NCBI GenBank assembly: GCA_021846485.1
Contig: JAJZWW010000062.1
Coordinates: forward strand, 1-12,230
Source: Actinomycetes bacterium
GTDB taxonomy: Bacteria > Actinomycetota > Acidimicrobiia > Acidimicrobiales > Palsa-688
DNA length: 12,230 bases
Reading direction: 5' to 3'
A program made the translations under genes and the position numbers. Positions 6,552 through 11,454 of the stretch are shown here, piece after piece. Position 1 is the stretch's first letter, and every line of letters begins with the position of its first letter. Below the pieces are notes generated by a model, which saw nothing but the letters and a program-made list of their open reading frames with translations, had not been told where the DNA came from and did not search any database.

Positions 6552-6899
6552 TCAGCTGAAGGACTGACCGCAGCCGCAGGTGCGGGCGGCGTTGGGGTTC
6601 TCGATGCTGAAGCCGGCCCCCTGGAGGCCGTCCTTGAAGTCGAGGACCGCTCCTTGCAGGAGGCCGGCGCTGGTCGGGTCGACTACGACGGAGACCTCGC
6701 CGAAGTGCGACCGGATGTCGTCGTCGGCCACGTCGGCGTCGAAGAACATCTCGTAGCTGAACCCGGAGCAACCGCCCGGTCGTACTGCCACCCGCAACGC
6801 CATCTCGGGGTTGCCCTCCTGGGCGAGCAGTTCGGCGGCCTTGACCGACGCAGCCTCGGTCAGCTTGATGGGCGCGGTTTCCGTGGACGTGGTGCTCAC
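6552..6899 (-). CDS. erpA: ErpA/IscA-type iron-sulfur cluster insertion protein
   Basis: This A-type carrier passes Fe-S clusters from the assembly machinery to target proteins in the cytosol. The 115-residue product has the normal family length. The three cluster-binding cysteines are C44 in RPGGCSGF, and C108 and C110 in the terminal TCGCGQSF. IKLTEAA near the start and FSIENPNAARTCGCG at the end are typical of the HesB/IscA/ErpA family. GTG at 6899 is well supported by AGGAGGT at 6910-6904, the best Shine-Dalgarno in the window, with a candidate TAGCAT -10 (6944-6939) about 40 bases upstream of the start. It follows mrp by 95 bases on the same strand and precedes the [2Fe-2S] molybdenum-hydroxylase-like gene by 86 bases, a sensible Fe-S neighbourhood. 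ErpA rather than IscA is chosen from actinobacterial habit; the two are hard to tell apart by eye. Confidence 0.93.
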   Translation of the reverse strand: MSTTSTETAPIKLTEAASVKAAELLAQEGNPEMALRVAVRPGGCSGFSYEMFFDADVADDDIRSHFGEVSVVVDPTSAGLLQGAVLDFKDGLQGAGFSIENPNAARTCGCGQSFS

Positions 6900-6903
6900 C
6901 GGT

Positions 6904-6944
6904 ACCTCCTGTCGTGGGCCGGTCCAGGCCTCCGTTCGATGCTA
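6904..6944 (-). promoter_or_regulatory. erpA -10 candidate and strong Shine-Dalgarno
   Basis: On the minus strand TAGCAT (6944-6939) fits TAnnnT, and AGGAGGT (6910-6904) sits about five bases before the GTG at 6899. Together they predict a leader of about 33 bases. The ribosome site fixes the erpA start; the -10 is less certain because no -35 is visible. Confidence 0.5.
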
Positions 6945-6983
6945 CTGCCTGGTCGGCGCCCACCGGCTCGGCCACCACTCAGC

Positions 6984-7003
6984 TCTACTCGAATCTACTC
7001 GAA
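6984..7003. repeat. 10-bp tandem duplication across the mrp stop codon
   Basis: TCTACTCGAA occurs twice without a gap (6984-6993 and 6994-7003). On the minus strand it spans the last two codons and the TAG stop of mrp; the copy beyond the stop repeats the same bases in untranslated sequence. Confidence 0.85.
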
Positions 7004-8173
7004 CCGGCGGCCGGCTGCGCCGGCGCCCAGGGCGTCGAGCAGGCGGGCCGAGCAGTCGCGCATCTCCACCACCGGGGCGACCGAGAGCACCGCCTCGGCC
7101 AACCGGGCGAGCTCCCGGGCCGCCGGGCTGCTCCCCAGAGCGGCTGGTGTGCCCGTGTCCCCGCCCGAGGACACCTCCGGCTCGATCGGGATGCGGCCGA
7201 GGAGGGCGACGCCCACCTCGTCGGCCAGCCTCTGGCCCCCTCCCGATCCGAACAGCTCGTGGTGGCACCCGTGCTCGCAGGTGAACCCGCTCATGTTCTC
7301 GATCACCCCGGCCACCCGCAGGTGGCCCCGGCGGGCCATGTCGGCGGCCCGCGCGGCGACCTTCTGGGCGGCGAGCGCAGGGGTCGTCACGATCAGCATC
7401 TCGGCGCGCGGCAGCATGCGAGCCAACCCCATCTGGATGTCCCCTGTACCGGGCGGCATGTCCACGAGCAGGTAGTCGAGATCGCCCCAGGAAGCATCCT
7501 CGACGAAGTGCTGGACCGCCCGGTTGAGCATGAGCCCCCGCCACATGATCGCCTCGTCCTCCCCGGAGAGGAACCCCATGGAGAGGACCTCGAGGTGCCC
7601 TGCACCGACCGGCCTGGTCACCGGGACGAGCGAGAGCCGCTCCCCGCTGCCGCCCCCGGATGTCCTGGCGGCCTCGATGCGTCCCTGGATACCCAGCATG
7701 CGGGGAATCGAGAAGCCGGCGATGTCGGCGTCGAGCAGCCCGACGCGCAGCCCGCGGCTCGCCAGGGCGACGGCGAGGTTGACGGTGATCGAGGACTTGC
7801 CGACGCCTCCCTTGCCCGACGACACCGCAAGGACGCGGGTGCGCGCCGGGATGGTCGTGGCAGGCGCCTTGTCCTGCGCGGCGGCCCGCGCCCGGTCCAT
7901 CAGCTCCCGTCGCTGCCCAGCGGACATCTCACCGGTGCTCACGGTCACCCCCGACACGCCCGGGAGGGTGCCCACGCGCGCCTCCACGTCACGCTGGAGC
8001 TGACTCCTCAGCGGGCAGGCTGCCGTGGTCAGCGCGAGGCGGACGGTGACCTGACCGTCGGGGGAGACCTCGGCCCCCTGGTACATGCCGAGCTCGACCA
8101 CGTCGGCTCCGAGCTCGGGATCGACGACCCCGCGCATGGCCTCACGGATACCGGCCTCGTCGGGTGCACCCAC
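6995..8173 (-). CDS. mrp: Mrp/ApbC family Fe-S carrier P-loop ATPase
   Basis: Mrp proteins bind ATP and carry a [4Fe-4S] cluster to client enzymes in the cytosol. The 392-residue product has an N-terminal MIP18/DUF59 domain (about 5-95, with VVDPELG and the conserved cysteine C53 in AACPL) and a MinD/ParA-like ATPase domain. The latter shows a deviant Walker A GKGGVGKS at 120-127, DADIAGFSIPRMLG at 148-161, LLVDMPPGTGD at 235-245 and VIENMSGF at 290-297. The usual metal-binding CxxC is replaced by C299-EHG-C303, one residue wider. The C-terminal tail past about 368 is extra and has one more cysteine (C374). GTG at 8173 lies six bases after TAGACT, so a leaderless start is likely. It diverges from a SufR-like regulator over 56 bases, which suggests that regulator controls it. 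Confidence 0.93.
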   Translation of the reverse strand: MGAPDEAGIREAMRGVVDPELGADVVELGMYQGAEVSPDGQVTVRLALTTAACPLRSQLQRDVEARVGTLPGVSGVTVSTGEMSAGQRRELMDRARAAAQDKAPATTIPARTRVLAVSSGKGGVGKSSITVNLAVALASRGLRVGLLDADIAGFSIPRMLGIQGRIEAARTSGGGSGERLSLVPVTRPVGAGHLEVLSMGFLSGEDEAIMWRGLMLNRAVQHFVEDASWGDLDYLLVDMPPGTGDIQMGLARMLPRAEMLIVTTPALAAQKVAARAADMARRGHLRVAGVIENMSGFTCEHGCHHELFGSGGGQRLADEVGVALLGRIPIEPEVSSGGDTGTPAALGSSPAARELARLAEAVLSVAPVVEMRDCSARLLDALGAGAAGRRFE

Positions 8174-8178
8174 GAAGG

Positions 8179-8223
8179 GAGTCTACCGGCACCCCTGGGA
8201 CGCCCGTTGGGGCTCGGTACTCT
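8179..8223. promoter_or_regulatory. Mirrored divergent promoters of mrp and the SufR-like gene
   Basis: Minus-strand TAGACT (8185-8180) is six bases before the mrp GTG, and plus-strand TACTCT (8218-8223) is six bases before the GTG at 8230. Each is preceded by CGG, giving an imperfect inverted repeat: GAG-TC-TACCG (8179-8188) and CGGTA-CTC (8215-8222), separated by 26 bases and covering both -10 elements. This is a natural place for a regulator to repress both genes at once; binding by the neighbouring SufR-like protein is inference. Confidence 0.45.
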
Positions 8224-8229
8224 CGTGGG

Positions 8230-8982
8230 GTGGACCGGATGGTGCTGCTGAAGGCGCTCGCCGACGACTCCCGCCACGCCATCCTCACCGAGCTCGGACG
8301 CTCCGACCGGCCGCTCTCGACTGTCGAGCTCGCCGGCCGGCTGGACCTGCACCCCAACACCGTTCGGCTCCACCTGGAGCGGTTGAGGGACGTCGGTCTC
8401 GTGAGCGCCTCGGCCGAGGCCCACGGCAGCGTGGGCCGCCCGCAACACCTGTGGTCCCGGGCCCCTGGCGCTCCGCCCCTCGGGCTGGAGCCCGACGGGT
8501 CGCGCGTGCTCGCCCAACTTCTCGCGGACGCGCTCGCCTCGGTCGGACCGCGGCCCGAGGCGCTCCTCGCCGCCGGACGTCGATCCGGGGCATCCCGGGC
8601 GGGGGCGGCCCGGTCCTCGTCACGCCGGCACCGGGGGTCGGGCGGGCCGGCCGATCGCTGCGTGGACGCCGTCGTCGCGGAGCTCGCGGAGCTCGGCTTC
8701 GATCCGGTGGCCGAGCCGGGAGAGGGCTCCGCCAGGGGGGTCACCTTCACCGGCTGTCCATTCCGGGAGCTCGCCGCGGCATATCCCGACCTGGTGTGCA
8801 CCTTGCACCGCGGCGTGACCGAGGGGATCCTAACGACCGTTGCGGAGCAGACCCCCGGGGTGACCGCCTCGGTCGCTTCGTTCTCGACCCTGGTCGACGC
8901 CGACCCGTGCCGGGCCGAGCTGGTGGTGGACGCCGCTCCCTCGACCCGGGATGGCACAGGGCCGCCGGCGGCCCGGGACTGA
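8230..8982 (+). CDS. SufR-like Fe-S-sensing winged-helix regulator
   Basis: The 250-residue product begins with an ArsR/SufR-type winged helix (about 1-75: LKALADDSRHAILTEL, STVELAGRLDLHPNTVRLHLERL, DVGLV, GRPQHLW). A low-complexity Arg/Ser/Gly linker (about 117-141) follows. The C-terminal domain contains TGCPFRELAAAYPDLVC with C176 and C190, the hallmark of the SufR family, plus C227 near the end and C144 at the domain start as a possible fourth ligand. SufR proteins hold an Fe-S cluster and repress Fe-S assembly genes when the cluster is present. That job suits its divergent neighbour mrp and nearby erpA; suf genes are not in the window. I chose GTG at 8230 because the winged helix starts there and TACTCT lies six bases upstream; the frame is open back to 8164 but that stretch overlaps mrp. 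ATG 8239 is an alternative. The family call is moderately strong; the exact member is uncertain. Confidence 0.8.
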   Translation: MDRMVLLKALADDSRHAILTELGRSDRPLSTVELAGRLDLHPNTVRLHLERLRDVGLVSASAEAHGSVGRPQHLWSRAPGAPPLGLEPDGSRVLAQLLADALASVGPRPEALLAAGRRSGASRAGAARSSSRRHRGSGGPADRCVDAVVAELAELGFDPVAEPGEGSARGVTFTGCPFRELAAAYPDLVCTLHRGVTEGILTTVAEQTPGVTASVASFSTLVDADPCRAELVVDAAPSTRDGTGPPAARD

Positions 8983-8998
8983 GCTGAGCTGAGCTGAG
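8980..8998 (+). repeat. GAGCT tandem repeat at the end of the SufR-like gene
   Basis: The pentamer GAGCT is repeated three times plus GAG, and the first T of the array begins the TGA stop codon. The array runs directly into the long hairpin that starts at about 9000. It is probably replication slippage. Confidence 0.85.
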
Positions 8999-8999
8999 A

Positions 9000-9096
9000 A
9001 GGAACTTGCTGCTTGCTGCTGGACTTCCTCACCAGCCCGCACCTGTGGTTTGGGTGTGAGTACAGTCCAAGTCCAGCAGGCAAGTTGCAAGTTCCT
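9000..9096. terminator. Long hairpin element after the SufR-like gene (copy 2 of AGCAGGCAAG family)
   Basis: The left arm (9000-9026) and right arm (9069-9096) pair over about 25 bases: AGGAACTTGC with GCAAGTTCCT, then a two-base internal loop, CTTGC with GCAAG, a one-base bulge, and TGCTGGACTT with AAGTCCAGCA. The 42-base loop folds again: CTCAC with GTGAG, enclosing CCCGCACC and GGTTTGGG around TGT. It lies between the convergent SufR-like gene and fxsA, as copy 1 lies between glnR and the small membrane gene. The shared core is AGCAGGCAAGT (9075-9085). No U-run follows. Confidence 0.65.
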
Positions 9097-9181
9097 CATC
9101 GGTAACGAAGACGAGCTCCTCGTCGACGCGGCCGGCACCTTCGTCGGTGGGCCGGCCGGGGGGCTGGTGCGCAAGGCGTAG
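9056..9181 (+). CDS. Possible 41-residue small ORF or gene remnant
   Basis: A GTG at 9056 inside the hairpin opens a frame ending at TAG 9179-9181. Its 41 residues include CKFLIGNEDELLVDAAGTF and a Gly-rich GGPAGGL end. From about 9091 onward nearly every codon ends in G or C, as in the real genes here, whereas the first twelve codons lie in the hairpin arm and do not. No ribosome site or -10 is visible and no family is recognised. It could be a small protein, the 3' remnant of an older gene cut by the hairpin element, or chance in GC-rich DNA. Confidence 0.22.
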   Translation: MSTVQVQQASCKFLIGNEDELLVDAAGTFVGGPAGGLVRKA

Positions 9182-9204
9182 CAGCCGGTCGGGTGGGCCC
9201 GGCT

Positions 9205-9729
9205 TCAGCGGCCGCCCCCGGGAGACCCGGGCGGCAGGCGGTCGGGGCCCGCCGGGCGCTCGTCAGCTGGCCCTCGGTGGCTCACGGCGCCGTCGCGGCT
9301 CGCCGCGTCGACGACCCGAGCGCGCCTCGCCCTGCCCGGCCATGCCACGCGCGCTCCTTGCACACCCTCCATCTCCCTCACCCTCCGGGCCAGGCGTCGC
9401 CCGGCGAGGCGGATGACCAGATGGCGCGCGGGGGCGACCATGAGGGCGAGACCGACAGCGTCGCCGACGAAGCCCGGGACGCAGAGCAGCGCCCCGCCGG
9501 CGAGGACCAGGACCCCGTCGAGCAGCTCGCCGGTCGGGAGATCTCCCTGTTCCAGGCGCTCACGGGCGTGGCCGAGCACGCCGAGGCCAACCCGCTTCAC
9601 GATCAACGGCCCGGACGCGCTCACGAGCAGCAGGAGGGCGAGCGCCGGGAGGAAGTGGATCTGCTCCCCGACCGCCACGAAGGCGATCACCTCGACCGCC
9701 ACGGCCAGGAGGAGTCCGGCGAACAGCAC
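9205..9729 (-). CDS. fxsA: FxsA family membrane protein
   Basis: FxsA is a small cytoplasmic-membrane protein named for suppressing F-factor exclusion of phage T7 when overproduced; its normal role is unknown. The 174-residue product fits the family (E. coli about 158). It has helix 1 (about 2-20), helix 2 (about 26-43), a charged amphipathic segment with RERLEQGDLPTGELLDG, and a third hydrophobic stretch containing the signature LLCVPGFVGDAVG. The tail is rich in Arg and Pro and looks disordered. I chose GTG at 9729: hydrophobic helix 1 begins at once, no ATG or GTG closer upstream gives a sensible start, GGGGA lies next to it, and a TAGCCT hexamer (9742-9737) seven bases upstream suggests a leaderless or near-leaderless transcript. 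The frame upstream of 9729 is Arg/Ser-rich noise. Confidence 0.88.
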   Translation of the reverse strand: MLFAGLLLAVAVEVIAFVAVGEQIHFLPALALLLLVSASGPLIVKRVGLGVLGHARERLEQGDLPTGELLDGVLVLAGGALLCVPGFVGDAVGLALMVAPARHLVIRLAGRRLARRVREMEGVQGARVAWPGRARRARVVDAASRDGAVSHRGPADERPAGPDRLPPGSPGGGR

Positions 9730-9736
9730 TCCCCGA

Positions 9737-9742
9737 AGGCTA
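9737..9742 (-). promoter_or_regulatory. -10 element of fxsA (TAGCCT)
   Basis: TAGCCT matches TAnnnT and ends seven bases before the fxsA GTG, placing the transcript start at or beside the start codon. No -35 is visible. The same element also argues for the start chosen for fxsA. Confidence 0.45.
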
Positions 9743-9790
9743 CGCGCCGAACGCCGAGCGCTTCCCGTCCCGCTCTGCAGTGGCCCCGAA

Positions 9791-9838
9791 CCCCGGCACC
9801 CCGGGGATCCGGTCGGGGACGGCCGATGTCGCCGTCCC
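9791..9838 (-). terminator. Two hairpins downstream of whiB
   Basis: GGGACGG (9816-9822) pairs with CCGTCCC (9832-9838), and CCCCGG (9791-9796) pairs perfectly with CCGGGG (9801-9806) around CACC. They lie 46-93 bases past the whiB stop in its direction of transcription and before the fxsA promoter. No U-run follows, so termination is inferred. Between them and whiB is a run of three GGGG blocks on the plus strand (9861-9876). Confidence 0.45.
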
Positions 9839-9883
9839 AATCCAGAGTCGGTCGGTGCTCGGGGTCGGGGTCGGGGCGATGGC

Positions 9884-10138
9884 TCAGCCGCCGAGCAGGG
9901 CCCGCCTCTCGGACTCGTTGAGCCCACCCCAGATGCCGTGCGGCTCGCGAATGCGAAGGGCGTAGTCGAGGCACGCCCGCCTAACGGGGCAGGCTGCGCA
10001 GATCGCCTTGGCCTTCGTCTCTCGGGCGTCCCGGTCGTCCTTGCGCTCGAAGTGCGACGGCGGGAAGAAGATCGGCGTATGGGGGCCCCTGCAGGCCGCC
10101 CGTCCCTGCCAGAGATCGTCCAGTTGCTGGGCACTCAC
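9884..10138 (-). CDS. WhiB-family Fe-S transcriptional regulator
   Basis: WhiB-like proteins carry an oxygen- and NO-sensitive [4Fe-4S] cluster and act with the housekeeping sigma factor to control development, stress or redox genes. The 84-residue product has the four cluster cysteines C16, C47, C50 (CAACP) and C56, the GIWGG turn at 68-72 and the basic ESERRALL end. The N-terminal domain contains FFPP at 24-27. GTG at 10138 is preceded by AGGGGGGAG at 10154-10146 with a seven-base spacer, and a good promoter lies further up; an in-frame extension to 10195 would overlap that promoter. It diverges from two ArsA/GET3-like ATPase genes, as whiB4 does in Mycobacterium tuberculosis and wblA in Streptomyces. 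Orthology to that subclass is suggested by context only; the sequence alone does not prove which WhiB class it is. Confidence 0.93.
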   Translation of the reverse strand: MSAQQLDDLWQGRAACRGPHTPIFFPPSHFERKDDRDARETKAKAICAACPVRRACLDYALRIREPHGIWGGLNESERRALLGG

Positions 10139-10145
10139 TGTCGAA

Positions 10146-10195
10146 CTCCCCCCTTTCGGGGCATTGAGCCTACAGCCCGCCAACCCGGCCGACAA
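10146..10195 (-). promoter_or_regulatory. whiB promoter and ribosome site
   Basis: On the minus strand TTGTCG (10195-10190) and TAGGCT (10172-10167) are separated by exactly 17 bases, the best sigma70-type pair in the window. Transcription would start near 10160, leaving about 22 bases of leader with AGGGGGGAG (10154-10146) before the GTG. Confidence 0.65.
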
Positions 10196-10207
10196 GGGTG
10201 CAACCGT

Positions 10208-10283
10208 CCGGCTTGCGGCAAGCGGGCTGCACTATCGCGATATCTTTCCATACTTTTCATGTTGTGTAATGGTCGGGTACCCG
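10208..10283. promoter_or_regulatory. Cluster of palindromes in the whiB / ATPase intergenic region
   Basis: The 269-bp gap between whiB and the ATPase operon holds an unusually AT-rich patch (about 10231-10271) and three dyads: CTTGC-G-GCAAG with outer CCG/CGG (10208-10225), perfect TATCGCGATA (10233-10242) and perfect CGGGTACCCG (10274-10283). These may be operators for either gene. A TAGGTT hexamer at 10349-10354 could be the -10 of the ATPase operon, about 54 bases before its start. A short direct repeat, GGGC(C)AGAGGCT, occurs twice at about 10321-10345. Confidence 0.35.
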
Positions 10284-10407
10284 GTGAGGGAGGGCGGCGA
10301 GTCCCTGCCGGGTGGCTTTGGGGCAGAGGCTTTGGGCCAGAGGCTGACTAGGTTGTCCCTGCGGTCGCCCGCAGCGACCTGGTCCGGCCGACGATCCCGG
10401 GAGGCAC

Positions 10408-11454
10408 GTGGAGCCCCGAGCGTTCTGCTCGCAGTCCAATGTGGTGATCGTGGCGGGCAAGGGCGGTGTCGGCAAGACCACCGTGGCGGCCGCCCTCGCG
10501 GTCACCGCGGCGCGCGCCGGCCTGAGCACCTTGCTCGTCGACGTGGAGAGCACCGGCTCGCTCGCGGCCCTCTTCGGGCGCCCGGGACGCCTCGGCTACG
10601 AACCGACTGTCCTCTCCCCGACCCGTCGGGCACGCGCGGAGATCACCGGCCGGTCCATCTCCGCCGACGACGCTCTCGTCGAGTACCTCGACGGCCACGG
10701 GCTCCGGCGGATATCGAAGCGGATGGCGACCACCGGCACCTTGGAGCTGGTCGCCACCGCCGTGCCGGGCATCAAGGACGTCCTCGTGCTCGGGAAGATC
10801 AAGCAGCTGGAGCAGGCGGACCCAGCTCCCGAGCTGATCGTCGTCGACGCCCCGGCAGCTGGTCACGCGGTCGCCTTCCTCGCCACCCCTCGCGGGATGC
10901 TCGACGCCATCGGGGTCGGACCGATCCGCACACAGTCGGCCGACGCGCTTGCCCTGCTCACCGACCCCTCCCGCTGCCAGGTGCTGCTCGTGACCCTCCC
11001 CGAGGAGACCCCGGTGAACGAGGTCGTCGAGACCGCCTACCACCTGGAGGACCGGGCCGGGGTCAAGCTCGCCCCAGTCGTGGTCAACGGCCTGCTCACA
11101 CCGCTCGAGCTGCCCGAGGACGCGGCCGCTGCCGCCACCGAGGCCGGCGCCCACCTGGACCGGGACGCCGCCGAAGCCCTCGGAGCAGCGGCCGCCTTCC
11201 GCCGCCGCCGTCAGCAGCTCCAAGAGGCCCAGGTCGAGCGGCTCGCCGGCGAGCTGCCCCTCCCGCAACTCCACCTCCCGCTGCTCTGGGCCTCGGCCCT
11301 CGGGCCCGCCGAGCTCGAGAGCCTGGCCGACTCCTTGGAACGTGCGCTGGGCCTCCTGCCGGGAGGGCACCTCGGCGGTAACGGGCCGGCCGGCGGAGCC
11401 GTTGCCGACCTCTCGTCGACCGGCCGGAGCCTTCCCGGCCCAGGGCGAGCGTGA
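10408..11454 (+). CDS. ArsA/GET3-like ATPase, first of pair (Rv3679/BagA-like)
   Basis: The 348-residue product is a SIMIBI-class P-loop ATPase of the ArsA/GET3 group. The Walker A AGKGGVGKTT (16-25) has both the signature lysine K18 and K23. Further landmarks are LLVDVESTGSLAALFG, PGIKDVLVLGKIKQLE, the switch-II-like VVDAPAAGH with D147, and LVTLPEETPVNEVVETAYHL. The order and wording follow M. tuberculosis Rv3679, which forms a complex with Rv3680; that pair has been linked to handling of glycerol and small toxic metabolites rather than to arsenic. No arsB, arsC or tail-anchor partner is near, so arsenite export is not supported. GTG at 10408 follows GGGAGG with a short spacer. The stop overlaps the next start by four bases (GTGA), implying translational coupling. 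It diverges from whiB. Confidence 0.88.
   Translation: MEPRAFCSQSNVVIVAGKGGVGKTTVAAALAVTAARAGLSTLLVDVESTGSLAALFGRPGRLGYEPTVLSPTRRARAEITGRSISADDALVEYLDGHGLRRISKRMATTGTLELVATAVPGIKDVLVLGKIKQLEQADPAPELIVVDAPAAGHAVAFLATPRGMLDAIGVGPIRTQSADALALLTDPSRCQVLLVTLPEETPVNEVVETAYHLEDRAGVKLAPVVVNGLLTPLELPEDAAAAATEAGAHLDRDAAEALGAAAAFRRRRQQLQEAQVERLAGELPLPQLHLPLLWASALGPAELESLADSLERALGLLPGGHLGGNGPAGGAVADLSSTGRSLPGPGRA

Noticed and set aside
9841..9883. tRNA or G-quadruplex near the end of whiB
   Set aside because: No T-loop or cloverleaf is present; there are only three GGGG runs (9861-9876) plus shorter G pairs, so a quadruplex is not well supported.
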